This document shows, piece by piece, positions 1-8,232 of a stretch of 64,000 bases of DNA. The DNA is from Melghirimyces profundicolus (lineage in GTDB: Bacteria > Bacillota > Bacilli > Thermoactinomycetales > DSM-45169), in the NCBI RefSeq assembly GCF_003054245.1, contig NZ_QBKR01000006.1:81482-145481 (forward strand), in the 5' to 3' direction. The notes beneath the pieces are model-generated. The model made no database searches and was not told where the DNA came from. It was given only the letters and a program-made list of their open reading frames with translations. Position 1 is the first letter of the stretch, and each line of letters begins with the position of its first letter. A program made the translations under genes and the position numbers.

Positions 1-707
1 CCAAGGGAAAGCGGATATAACTCCGGAGATTTGAGAACCACCAAAGGCCAGATGAAGGAGTTCCATACCGAAATAAATGAAAAGACTCCCAAAGCGGCCA
101 TCGTCGGTGCGGTCAGGGGAAGCATAATGTTCCACCACAGCCGGAAGGGGCCGCACCCGTCGATAATGGCCGCTTCTTCCATTTCTTTCGGAATGGTCAA
201 GTAGGCCTGGCGCATTAAAAAGACGGAAAAGGCACCGATCAACCCGGGAACGATGATTCCCAAGTAGGAATCCGTCATACCGAGGGTTTTTACGATCAAA
301 AACCGCGGAATCAGAATCACTTCGTCCGGAATAAACATGGTGGCTATAATCGCATAGAAAATGAAGTTTCGACCGAAAAACTTCATCCGCGCCAGAGGAT
401 AAGCGGTAATAGCAGCCAGGAACAGATGGGTTGGAACCATCACGGCAACCAGAAAAAACGAATTAAACAAATATCGGGGGAAGGGGATATCATTCCATGC
501 CTGATCGAAATTGTCCCATACCGGTGGGTGCGGCACCAGTTCCGGCGGAAATCCAAAGGCGGCCTGAGCATCCGATTTAAATGCCGTGGACAATAGCAAG
601 ATAAAGGGTCCGATGAACAAGCAGGCCATTAACATTAATAACAGATACATGGCGATCGTTTTCAACCAGCGCCGATAGCGAACCGGCGGAGTTTTTCTGC
701 GGTTCAT
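1..707 (-). CDS. Sugar ABC transporter permease, MalG/CUT1 type (partial)
   Basis: Inner-membrane permease of a carbohydrate ABC importer, translated from ATG at 705-707 and running off the left window edge (about 235 residues of an expected 275-280). A cytoplasmic N-terminus (MNRRKTPP) leads into hydrophobic helices, and the cytoplasmic loop EEAAIIDGCGPFRLWW is the EAA motif that contacts the ATPase. Its start overlaps the stop of the upstream fusion gene by 4 nt (ATGA), so it belonged to an SBP-MalF-MalG operon. The visible part is intact, but its SBP and MalF partners are broken, so the transporter is probably not functional. No ATPase gene is visible. Confidence 0.88.
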   Translation of the reverse strand, partial: MNRRKTPPVRYRRWLKTIAMYLLLMLMACLFIGPFILLLSTAFKSDAQAAFGFPPELVPHPPVWDNFDQAWNDIPFPRYLFNSFFLVAVMVPTHLFLAAITAYPLARMKFFGRNFIFYAIIATMFIPDEVILIPRFLIVKTLGMTDSYLGIIVPGLIGAFSVFLMRQAYLTIPKEMEEAAIIDGCGPFRLWWNIMLPLTAPTMAALGVFSFISVWNSFIWPLVVLKSPELYPLSL

Positions 708-1624
708 TGGATGGCTTCCCCTCCTTTGGTCAAACGATAGTGGATCGCTGAAAGAACCACCATAATCAGCCAAAGCACCATACCCATCGCCGTCGCGTAG
801 CCCATATCCAGACGGGTGAAAGCTTCTTCATAGACGTAGTATGTCAGGTTGATCGTGCTGTTCAGAGGACCGCCGTCCGTCATCATATAGATGCTGGCGA
901 AGACCTGCATGGCCCCCATGCTGGACAGGATCAGACAGACGGCAATGAAGGGACGTAACAGAGGGACAATGACGTTCCAGACAATCCGGATGCGGCCGGC
1001 ACCATCGATTCGCGCGGCTTCAATCAGCTCCTGGGGAACGGACTGCGGGATCCCGAGGTTGTCGAGAACCAGATCCTCCATGGATTCAATCATAATTTTG
1101 CGGGCTTGATCTCCCTTCGTTTTCACTTGAAAATCCGTAAAGAAAGGATCCTTCATCGTCTCGACAGTGGAAGGAAAGATCGGCACTTTTTTGCAGAATT
1201 CCAACTGATTTTCCGGATTGGTCACAAACAGGGCTAAATCGGCCGCTTCCTTCGGGTGCTCGCTTCCTTTGGGAACCACAAAGGTTTGAATCCCTTTGAT
1301 GGGGTTGACGCCCCCCTCATACTGCACGGCCGGAATGACTTTCACCTCTTTGTAGACGTCGGGGGCATTTTTTTCATAGTCGGTCAGATGAAAAGCGCCC
1401 ACCATCGTCGAAATGGCAATCTGTTCATTTTTCATGTTCTGGGGCAGCTCCCGCTCCTCTTTGCCGATCACACCGGTTGCAATGGCTCCGTTTTTGTAAC
1501 CCTCCACATATTGCTGGACGAATTCCACATGTTTCGGTGAATTGAACACCGCTTTTGTTTTGTCTTTATTCAAAACGGGAAGATCTGCGGCTACAAACGC
1601 CATGATGTTGGGGAAAGCGTTCAT
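704..1624 (-). pseudogene. Fused remnant: sugar-binding protein C-half joined to MalF-type permease C-half
   Basis: One open frame of 306 codons joins two different proteins. Residues 1 to about 180 are the C-terminal half of an extracellular solute-binding protein of a CUT1 sugar importer (GVNPIKGIQTFVVPKGSE, NPENQLEFCKK). From about residue 190 it is the C-terminal part of a MalF-type permease, with the EAA loop QELIEAARIDGAGRIR and the last transmembrane helices. The SBP C-terminal end, the SBP/malF boundary and the N-terminal helices of MalF are missing. An in-frame deletion of roughly 1 kb is the simplest explanation. The chimera has neither a signal peptide nor a full membrane domain and is very unlikely to transport. 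Confidence 0.85.
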
Positions 1625-1785
1625 TCCATAGACATTCGGCAGTTTGTCATGGATGGTTTTTCCATGTTGCAGTGCTTCTTCGAAGGTCTTGGGGGGGGTG
1701 ATCGGGATTCAAACCGGCTTTTTTATACAGTTTCGAATTCACCATGCCAATATAGGGTCCCTGCAGCCAGGGCTGTCAGCAACTT
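1625..1785 (-). pseudogene. Frameshifted upstream remnant of the same sugar-binding protein
   Basis: Read on the minus strand this piece gives a binding-protein segment (PYIGMVNSKLYKKAGLNPDH) that continues into the chimeric frame downstream only if one base is removed from the run of eight C (eight G on the + strand, 1692-1699). Upstream an in-frame TGA stands immediately before the segment, and no signal peptide or start can be found between it and the operator at 1999-2019. So the N-terminal part is deleted and the rest is frameshifted. A homopolymer sequencing error could explain the frameshift but not the missing N-terminus. Confidence 0.7.
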
Positions 1786-1998
1786 TTGACCGATATCCTG
1801 ACCGAGAAGGATAGGGAAATCAACCACCGACTCCCCTCTGATAAAACCCTGACGGTACTGACTTCAGGAACGTTTTCCGGTTGTAATCAAGTTTTATGTA
1901 AGAAAATTCTAAAATTTTATTCCCGAAAAGAGTACCCTATGACACGAAAGATCGAACATCTGAACACCTCTATTCAACAGCAGAGACGATCCTTTTAA

Positions 1999-2019
1999 TT
2001 AGTCATACTTTAGGACTAT
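1999..2019. promoter_or_regulatory. Probable ROK-repressor operator (copy 1)
   Basis: TTAGTC-N9-GACTAT, a 21-bp inverted repeat just upstream of the broken SBP operon and behind the ROK gene. It is nearly identical to the site at 9637-9657. ROK/XylR repressors bind paired TTAG-type half-sites; assignment to this ROK protein is inference from position and repetition. Confidence 0.7.
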
Positions 2020-2059
2020 TAAGAGATAATCCAAATATATCATCAAACTCCTTTTTTTG

Positions 2060-3214
2060 TCAATTTACGAAAATCTGTTCGTTTTCATACTCCAAAATGA
2101 CTGCTTGTGCCGCACCGCTGAGAATGGCATGGGGGGTGTACACAAACCGGATCTCTACCTGATGAAAGGAATAACTCAATGTTTTCCGGCAGGTTTCGTC
2201 GATGATCGCTTGCTGGAAGTCTGAGCTTCGATCCAGGGGGCTGTCAATAATAATTTGTCGGGGATTGAACAAATGGATCACGGAGGGAAGCACCTGTCCC
2301 AGGTCATAACCGAGCCTGCACATCACCTCCTTCACCCGGTCCCGGTTCTCAGGCTCATCCAGAAACCGGCGAAGTTCCTTTGGTCCGCTGAACTTCCGTT
2401 TCGCCCTTTCCGCCATCACCTGAAGGATGGCCGGTACACCCACCAGGGTTTCCAGGCATCCCTTTTTTCCACATCGGCAGACAGGCCCGTTTTCCCGGAC
2501 CGACAAATGGCCGATTTCACCCGCGGTCCAACTGGAACCATGGAACACCCCGGATTCATGAATGTAGGCGCCCCCCACCCCCTCCCCCAAACGGATGTAA
2601 AACAGATCGGATGAAGCGGGTTGAGCCGGTTGCAACCAAGCCAATGAAGCGGCTTTTACATTGTTGAGCACATAGACCGGCAGAGCCAAGCAAGATTCGA
2701 TCGTCTTTTTCACTTCCGTTCGATCCCACCCCAAGTGAGCCGAGTAATGAACCACACCGGCGACGGGGTCGACCAAACCCGGGATTCCAATTCCGATTCC
2801 CAAGAGCGTCGGGTATTGGCGATGAAGGGAGCGGCACAAACGTTTGATTTCCTCCAGGCACGTGTCGGGGTTCTCACCGTGGAGCGCCATTTCTCCCGTT
2901 TCCAAAACGTTGGAGGCATAATCCATCACCCGATATTGCGCGGTCTTCTTTCCGATGAGAATCCCGGCTGCGGTCATGGATTGGGAATCGATGGTCAACC
3001 GAATTCGGGGACGACCCACATTCCCCGCCTCCACCGTCCCCGTTTCCCTGACTATTCCGGATTGAATATAACGGTCGATAATCAAAGAAACCGTGTTTTT
3101 ACTGACACCCAGCGCCTTGGCAATTTGCTGACGGGAACTTCCCGGATGTTGTCTCAAATATTTCAACACTCGTTTTTCGTTTTGTGTCCGAAGTAGGGAG
3201 GTTCCTTTTTTCAT
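2060..3214 (-). CDS. ROK-family transcriptional repressor (NagC/XylR type)
   Basis: Predicted sugar-responsive repressor of 384 residues. Residues about 10-65 form a winged helix-turn-helix (SSRQQIAKALGVSKNTVSLI). The rest is a ROK sugar-binding domain with the structural zinc motif CRCGKKGCLE preceded by GEIGHLSV, which supplies the histidine ligand. Length and domain order are normal and the frame is intact. It lies between two 21-bp operators (1999 and 9637), one before the sugar transporter remnant and one before the nag operon, so it probably controls both and senses an amino sugar or its phosphate. The start is ATG 3212-3214; the ribosome-binding site is weak. Confidence 0.9.
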   Translation of the reverse strand: MKKGTSLLRTQNEKRVLKYLRQHPGSSRQQIAKALGVSKNTVSLIIDRYIQSGIVRETGTVEAGNVGRPRIRLTIDSQSMTAAGILIGKKTAQYRVMDYASNVLETGEMALHGENPDTCLEEIKRLCRSLHRQYPTLLGIGIGIPGLVDPVAGVVHYSAHLGWDRTEVKKTIESCLALPVYVLNNVKAASLAWLQPAQPASSDLFYIRLGEGVGGAYIHESGVFHGSSWTAGEIGHLSVRENGPVCRCGKKGCLETLVGVPAILQVMAERAKRKFSGPKELRRFLDEPENRDRVKEVMCRLGYDLGQVLPSVIHLFNPRQIIIDSPLDRSSDFQQAIIDETCRKTLSYSFHQVEIRFVYTPHAILSGAAQAVILEYENEQIFVN

Positions 3215-3242
3215 GATGCGCGTCCCGTCCTTTTCCCCTGGT

Positions 3243-3290
3243 AGTATTGTGAAAAAGGGATCGGCGGCATTTACCCGAAGCCGATCCGTG
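3243..3290 (+). repeat. Modular palindromic repeat, copy a (left terminus only)
   Basis: Short copy consisting of the left terminus (AGTATTGTGAAAAAG) and its hairpin. The stem is GGATCGGC/GCCGATCC around a 14-nt loop, against GAGCGGC/GCCGCTC in other copies, so one pair has changed T:A to G:C on both arms. On the minus strand the hairpin is followed by CCTTTTT, an intrinsic terminator behind the glycoside hydrolase remnant. Confidence 0.85.
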
Positions 3291-5300
3291 TTCCACGACG
3301 AGAATATCGTAAATCGAAAGCTCCGGTAACTCCGTGATCACTTCCCCATTGGCTTCTTGAAAGGGAAGCGTCCGTTGTAGTGCGGAACTCCAAATTCGTG
3401 TGGCCTGAAACCCGGGAATTCTCAGCCGGATCGGCAACATTCTTAACGGAAGCACCGAACCGATCGGCCGGGTCATCGAGCCGGTATAGTTAATGAGATG
3501 CAACATCCACCGGTTCTTCTTTTTGCGCAATGAAAGGTGCAGAGATTCCGCTTCCGTCTCAACGATCACCCAATCTTCGCACAATTCCCGGACGGCGTTC
3601 GTCATTAAGGTTCGATACTCCGGCAATGCATAACATTCATAAAATTTCCCGACGTTTCCGGTAAGATAAATCGCCTCTCCCGCTCCGTGTCGATTGCGCA
3701 GGATAAAGGGAAAGTCCGTCGCATCCGGCAGTTCTTCATAGCGGGATTCCTGTTTTCTCCGATACCGCATCACGGTATGAACACCCGGGGAGGGTTTTCC
3801 CCTCACACTCAACGAAGGGGCGGGGATCAAAGATTGATCCATTCCCTTCAATAACGGATCTCCCCATTCCGTCTCCATATGATCAAAGCGGCTGGGCAGA
3901 ATGCCCACCACTTCTTTCAACCCCAGCACGTCCGCCAATAAAGGCTGAGGCCGACGGGTCCCTTCTTCATCATAGAAGGCCGTGTCGAAAGAAGCAATCA
4001 GTTTACCTCCCCGGCGAACATACGCCTCCAAATGACCGGCTTCCTCTTCCGACATGCAACTGCTCTCCGGCAAGATGACCAGATCGTACCTTTGAAAGCT
4101 TCCATCCCCAATGGATGCCTCGTCAATGACATCGAACAGGATGCGGCTTCGGGAGAGGGCGTCATACCACCCCATGAAGGATCCCCGGGCATCTCCTTGC
4201 TGCCATTCTGTCAAACGGTCCTCACCCCGGGTGAAATCCGTCTCTTCCGAAGTGGATTGGTAATGGTTCGCCGTTGAATCCGACCAAAGCAATGCCACCC
4301 GTGCAGCGGACCGCGTTCCCGTCAGATCCTCCTCATTTTGTTCCAGAAACTGATTGACGGCTTTCACCGTGTTCATCCGTGCATCGGTATTGTTGTCCTG
4401 ATAAATGCCGTACCAGGTATTGGCTCCGTGAGCGACGGCCATCGCATGTGCAATCCAGGTTTCCGCCCCCGTCAGAAGATAGCGGGACCAAGGAGCCAAA
4501 CGCCCGGCAATGGCGACACAGTATGGTTTCCCCTAGGACTGGGTTTCCAGCAGCTGAGCCGTCGCTGCCGGCTTCCACGCTCCGTCTCAGATCTCCGCTT
4601 AAAAACCCGCCTTCCGCCAACAGCATATCCTGGTGTTTCACCGTCAGGCGGTTGTCCCGACTGCAGTATTGGGTCGGGGTCAATTGAGGGCTGTTCATGT
4701 AAATCATCGTACCGGGACGCTCCGCCTTCAACCACTGGTTGCAGTCTTTCATAAACCGCGCAATCGATTCTTTTTTAAACCGGAACCAATCCCTGTTCTG
4801 ATCCGAGTCCCGTTCTCGGGACACCGGGTAGCCGTATTCCTGTCGAAACGCCGTTTTGCAGGCTTCACAAAAGCAACCGTCCGGCCGGAATAAGGGACCG
4901 TCCAGAAAAATGCCCTTGATGGGAAAGCGGGCGAGGGTCCGAATGGTTCCAAAGGCGTATTTCCGGAAAGAAGAGTTTACACAGGAATACCCGCCCGCTC
5001 CGTATGCACTCGGAAGCACTTCTCCCCCTTCCCCCCGTTGCAACCATTGCGGATACCGGCGGCTTAACCCGGGAGATAACCAATGGACGTTGAAATAAAC
5101 GATCGGGTGGATTCCCGCGGCATTGTGAGCGCGGCAAATCGGGGTAAGAAGATCGGAACGCGCTTCCACCGCATACTCCGATTGATAGAAAGTAATCCCA
5201 GATTCACCCAGACTGATATCGTGTACCTCCACGTGTTCCGCATTAAACCAATAAAGTCCACGATTCTCAACAAACATTGCGCCCAAAACGGGGTTTTCAT
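3291..5300 (-). pseudogene. Glycoside hydrolase (GH42/GHL6-like TIM barrel plus trimerisation domain), broken
   Basis: Two overlapping frames together encode one glycosidase-like protein of about 650 residues. The N-terminal barrel (AEHVEVHDISLGESGITF, IKGIFLDGPLFRPDGCFC) ends near GFLSGDLRRS in one frame. The protein resumes in another as WKPAATAQLLETQ, then after an amber codon (4533-4535) as GKPYCVAIAGRLAPWSRYLL and on into a beta-galactosidase-type trimerisation/Rossmann domain. So there is one frameshift near 4575-4585 and one stop. The start is also uncertain: the ATG with a good GGAGG (5298-5300) is out of frame with the barrel, while ATG 5275-5277 is in frame. At the 3' end repeat copy a has replaced the native stop. 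It probably once released sugars for the nag pathway. Confidence 0.75.
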
Positions 5301-5334
5301 CCCCACACCTCCTTCTGTTTACGGAAACCCCAGA

Positions 5335-5528
5335 AGTATTGTGAAAAAGTGAGCGGCGGCATTTACCCGAAGCCGCTCCGGCTGCACTCACAGAGCACAA
5401 GTCTCGCCTGGGTCGCTTCTCTCCCCGGTCTCGCTATGCTGTCCTGCAGGGATGCAGGCACTGTCCGCTCCGAATCTTCCTGCTGCGGGCAGGGGCAAAC
5501 GCCTGCGGATGCAACACAGAGAAGCAGC
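5335..5528 (+). repeat. Modular palindromic repeat, copy b (left half)
   Basis: Starts AGTATTGTGAAAAAGTGAGC. It carries the left hairpin, one 55-bp CACTCACAGAGCACAAG module, GCTATGCTGTCCTGCAGG, and the GGGCAGGGGCAAACGCC stretch, then stops at ACACAGAGAAGC against the 3' end of the SIS gene. The right half present in copy d is missing. Confidence 0.88.
5344..5378 (-). terminator. Intrinsic terminator formed by repeat copy b
   Basis: On the minus strand GAGCGGC-loop-GCCGCTC is followed by ACTTTTTC. It lies behind the nag operon (last gene ends at 5529) and would separate it from the glycoside hydrolase. Confidence 0.7.
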
Positions 5529-6287
5529 TTACAAATTCTTGATTCGACCCTTGAATCGCTGAATGAATCGGGCATTGGCTTCATCCCCTCCCGGGGCGTT
5601 GCCGCTCGTCCAAATGGGGGGATGGAGTCCTTCTTTCACCAGAATCTCCACGGTTGCGGCAACCATGGCATTTAAACAAAAGGCATTGGCAAAGGTGGAC
5701 ATGGCCGCCACACGCTGGTTCAATCCTTCAATCTCGACCGCGGCGTCCCCCACCTCCACTTTCGAGTCCACCACGATATCCACCAACTCATGTAAATTTT
5801 TCTTTGAAGGGTGACGGGCAGGATGGTGATCGGGAGTGGAGGAGGCATGTTGCACCGAGGTGACGCCGATCGTTTGGACTCCCAATCGTTTCGCTTCCAT
5901 CGCGGCATCTATGGCTGCCGAGTTAATGCCATAAGCATTGATGAGGATCAACAAATCGCCCTTTTGCAATCCATGGTCTTGGATGACGATTTTTCCGTAT
6001 CCCGGGGTTCGCTCAATGGCCATGGAGCGAAGGGCCCCGTTATTCAGGAGGGTTCCTTCGTCCAAAATGGCGCTGATGTGCATCAATCCCCCGGCTCGAA
6101 AAAAAATCTCCTGAGGCCCCAAGTTGGAGTGGCCCCCGGGTCCATAAGCATACACAATCCGATCCTGTTTGATCTGATCGGCGATGGCCCGAGCCGCTTT
6201 CCGGATCGATTCCTCCTCCTCATCATGCAGCCAGCGCAAATGAGCCACCACTTTGTTCCAATATTGAGTGATCACCGAAGTCCTCAT
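5529..6287 (-). CDS. SIS-domain sugar isomerase-like protein
   Basis: A 252-residue SIS-domain protein of the UPF0309-like group, predicted to bind a phosphosugar in the cytoplasm. The phosphosugar loop is seen as YAYGPGGHSNLGPQEI near residues 48-63 and a second SIS strand as GDLLILINAYGINSAA. ATG 6285-6287 is chosen because it overlaps the nagA stop as ATGA and is preceded by AAGGGGGAC. The open frame continues upstream inside nagA but without family similarity. It is the last gene of the nag operon and probably acts on a GlcN6P- or GlcNAc6P-like intermediate; the exact reaction is unknown. Confidence 0.85.
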   Translation of the reverse strand: MRTSVITQYWNKVVAHLRWLHDEEEESIRKAARAIADQIKQDRIVYAYGPGGHSNLGPQEIFFRAGGLMHISAILDEGTLLNNGALRSMAIERTPGYGKIVIQDHGLQKGDLLILINAYGINSAAIDAAMEAKRLGVQTIGVTSVQHASSTPDHHPARHPSKKNLHELVDIVVDSKVEVGDAAVEIEGLNQRVAAMSTFANAFCLNAMVAATVEILVKEGLHPPIWTSGNAPGGDEANARFIQRFKGRIKNL

Positions 6288-7459
6288 GAACCGTCCCCCT
6301 TCACGTTTCTTGCATGATAGACACAATCCCCGTGTTTGTAGGTTTTCAGCAGATGAAGGGCCGACTTTTTCCGCTGAAAGAGGAGAAAGTCGGCCGGTGC
6401 GCCCTCCGCCAACCCCTCCCGACCCGGCAGATTGGCTGCCCGGGAGGGGCGAGTGGAGGCCATTTCCCATGCTTCGGACAACGGACACCATCCCGTATTC
6501 TTCAAGTGCTCCACTCCCCACTTCAGCGTCTGTGCGGATCCGGCGAGCAGATTCGGGTTTTCCGCCAGATGCAGCTTCCCCTCCGGGGTCAATACCACCT
6601 TCCCGCCGATATGCGTGGTATACTCCCCGGGCTCCATCCCGCAAAAGGAAACCGAATCGCTCACCAACAGGGCCTTTTCCCCTTTCACCCGCAGAATCAC
6701 TTTCAGTACCGACTCCGGCAAGTGAAATCCATCCGCGATCATACAGGACCATAAATCCTCCTGGGCCAACTGTTCCCACAGGTAATTGGGATGACGGGGC
6801 AGCAACAGATGAGCACCGTTGCCCAAGTGGGTCGACATGGAGGCTCCGGCATTCACCGCTTCCCGAATCTGTTCAGGGGTCGCGGCCGTGTGGCCGATGG
6901 AGACGATCACCCCCTGTGCTGCACACCTTTGGATAAATTCACCGGCTCCCGGCCATTCCGGGGATAACGTCACCACCTTGATTCTTCCCCCGGCCGCCTC
7001 CTGCCATCGTTGAAACAGCGACCAGTCCGGTCCTTTCACATACTCCCGGTGATGCGCCCCCCTGGGACCCTCTTCCGGTGAAATAAAAGGCCCCTCCAAA
7101 TGAATGCCGGCAATGCACCGATCCATCCCCTTCTCCTTGTCACACACGGCGGAAATGACGCCGACGGCACGCTCGATCGCTTCGTTGCTGTTCGTGATGA
7201 TCGTCGGAAAATAAGACGTCACCCCTTCTTTCCAAAGACCCCGGGTCACATGGCGCACATGCTCTTCCTCCATCGGCCATGCGTTGAGATCATAACCGCC
7301 GTATCCGTTCACTTGTAAATCAACCAGGCCCGGTGCAAGATAAGGCAGGTCGTCTCCGATCCCGTCCGAAAGCTCCTGGATTTCCTCGATGTTTCCACGA
7401 TGCCATTTGAGACGGATCGGTCTACCCGTCCGGTAATGGATGCCTATGCATTCTTTCAT
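6284..7459 (-). CDS. nagA: N-acetylglucosamine-6-phosphate deacetylase
   Basis: Predicted cytoplasmic metal-dependent hydrolase that removes acetate from GlcNAc-6-phosphate (391 residues, normal length). Motifs in order: LAPGLVDLQVNGYGGYD, GIHLEGPFISPEEGPRGAH, SIGHTAATPEQ, STHLGNGAH, CMIADGFHLP and LVSDSVSFCGM, the last carrying the catalytic Asp. STHLGNGAH replaces the commoner THLFNAM, a divergence from classical NagA that leaves room for a related acetylated sugar. The start ATG 7457-7459 overlaps the nagB stop (ATGA), and the gene overlaps the SIS gene the same way, so translation is coupled. Confidence 0.88.
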   Translation of the reverse strand: MKECIGIHYRTGRPIRLKWHRGNIEEIQELSDGIGDDLPYLAPGLVDLQVNGYGGYDLNAWPMEEEHVRHVTRGLWKEGVTSYFPTIITNSNEAIERAVGVISAVCDKEKGMDRCIAGIHLEGPFISPEEGPRGAHHREYVKGPDWSLFQRWQEAAGGRIKVVTLSPEWPGAGEFIQRCAAQGVIVSIGHTAATPEQIREAVNAGASMSTHLGNGAHLLLPRHPNYLWEQLAQEDLWSCMIADGFHLPESVLKVILRVKGEKALLVSDSVSFCGMEPGEYTTHIGGKVVLTPEGKLHLAENPNLLAGSAQTLKWGVEHLKNTGWCPLSEAWEMASTRPSRAANLPGREGLAEGAPADFLLFQRKKSALHLLKTYKHGDCVYHARNVKGDGS

Positions 7460-8232
7460 CGTTTGACAACTCCATACGCATCGGAATCGACATATAAAAC
7501 GGCATGGGGATGGCGGCGCAGGGCCGAAGCGGGACAGGCCGTGGTGATCGGACCGAATAGGGCGGACCGAACCGCTTCCCTTTTGGATGGACCGGGGACC
7601 CCCCCATATACAAAGCGTCCCGACATCAAGGCGGGAATCGTAAGTGTGAGGGCATGAGAAGGAACCGCGTCGATTTCGGGAAAACAACCGTCGTTGACCT
7701 GTTGTTGACGACAGCGCTCATCCAACTCGACGGGTTTGATGATGTCCGGGTCATGAAAATCGGCAACCGGCGGATCATTAAATCCAAGATGCCCGTTCTC
7801 ACCGATCCCCAGACAAACGAGATCGATCGGAGCTTGACGGATTAACGCCGCGTATCGCTCGCATTCTTTCGCAACGGAACGGGTGGGGGCCATGAAATGC
7901 ACTCGTCCCGGGCGAACGGCCGAAAAAAGGTGCTCCTCCAGATATCGGCTGAACCGTTGTGGCGCCTCTTCCGGCAAACCGAGGTATTCATCCATGTGGA
8001 AGGCCGTGATCCGGGACCAGTCGATGTCGGGCTCCCGGCCCAGGTGATCCAAGAACTCGTTTTGGGACGGTGCGGAAGCAAAGATCATACGCACCCGATC
8101 CTGCTTTGACAACAACTCCTTTATTTTTTGGGCCACCTCCCGCCCGGCAGCCTCTCCCATCGCTTTTCGATCAGCATAGATACAGACCTCTAATTGATCC
8201 ACCTTCCTGGTTTGCATCGGCTCCGGAATCAA
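7456..8232 (-). CDS. nagB: Glucosamine-6-phosphate deaminase
   Basis: Predicted aldose-ketose isomerase/deaminase converting GlcN6P to fructose-6-phosphate and ammonia (258 residues). FHMDEYLGLPEEAPQRF carries the catalytic Asp region, and CLGIGENGHLGFNDP is the NagB signature. TTG at 8230-8232 is preferred as start: it overlaps the upstream stop as TTGA, matching the ATGA overlaps elsewhere in this operon, and follows GGGGGAGG. A downstream ATG (8215-8217) is the alternative. With nagA it feeds amino sugars into glycolysis. Confidence 0.9.
   Translation of the reverse strand: MIPEPMQTRKVDQLEVCIYADRKAMGEAAGREVAQKIKELLSKQDRVRMIFASAPSQNEFLDHLGREPDIDWSRITAFHMDEYLGLPEEAPQRFSRYLEEHLFSAVRPGRVHFMAPTRSVAKECERYAALIRQAPIDLVCLGIGENGHLGFNDPPVADFHDPDIIKPVELDERCRQQQVNDGCFPEIDAVPSHALTLTIPALMSGRFVYGGVPGPSKREAVRSALFGPITTACPASALRRHPHAVLYVDSDAYGVVKR

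Noticed and set aside
3099..3290. C-terminal extension of the glycoside hydrolase frame into the ROK gene
   Set aside because: It is read-through of repeat copy a and of ROK in another frame, not protein sequence under selection.
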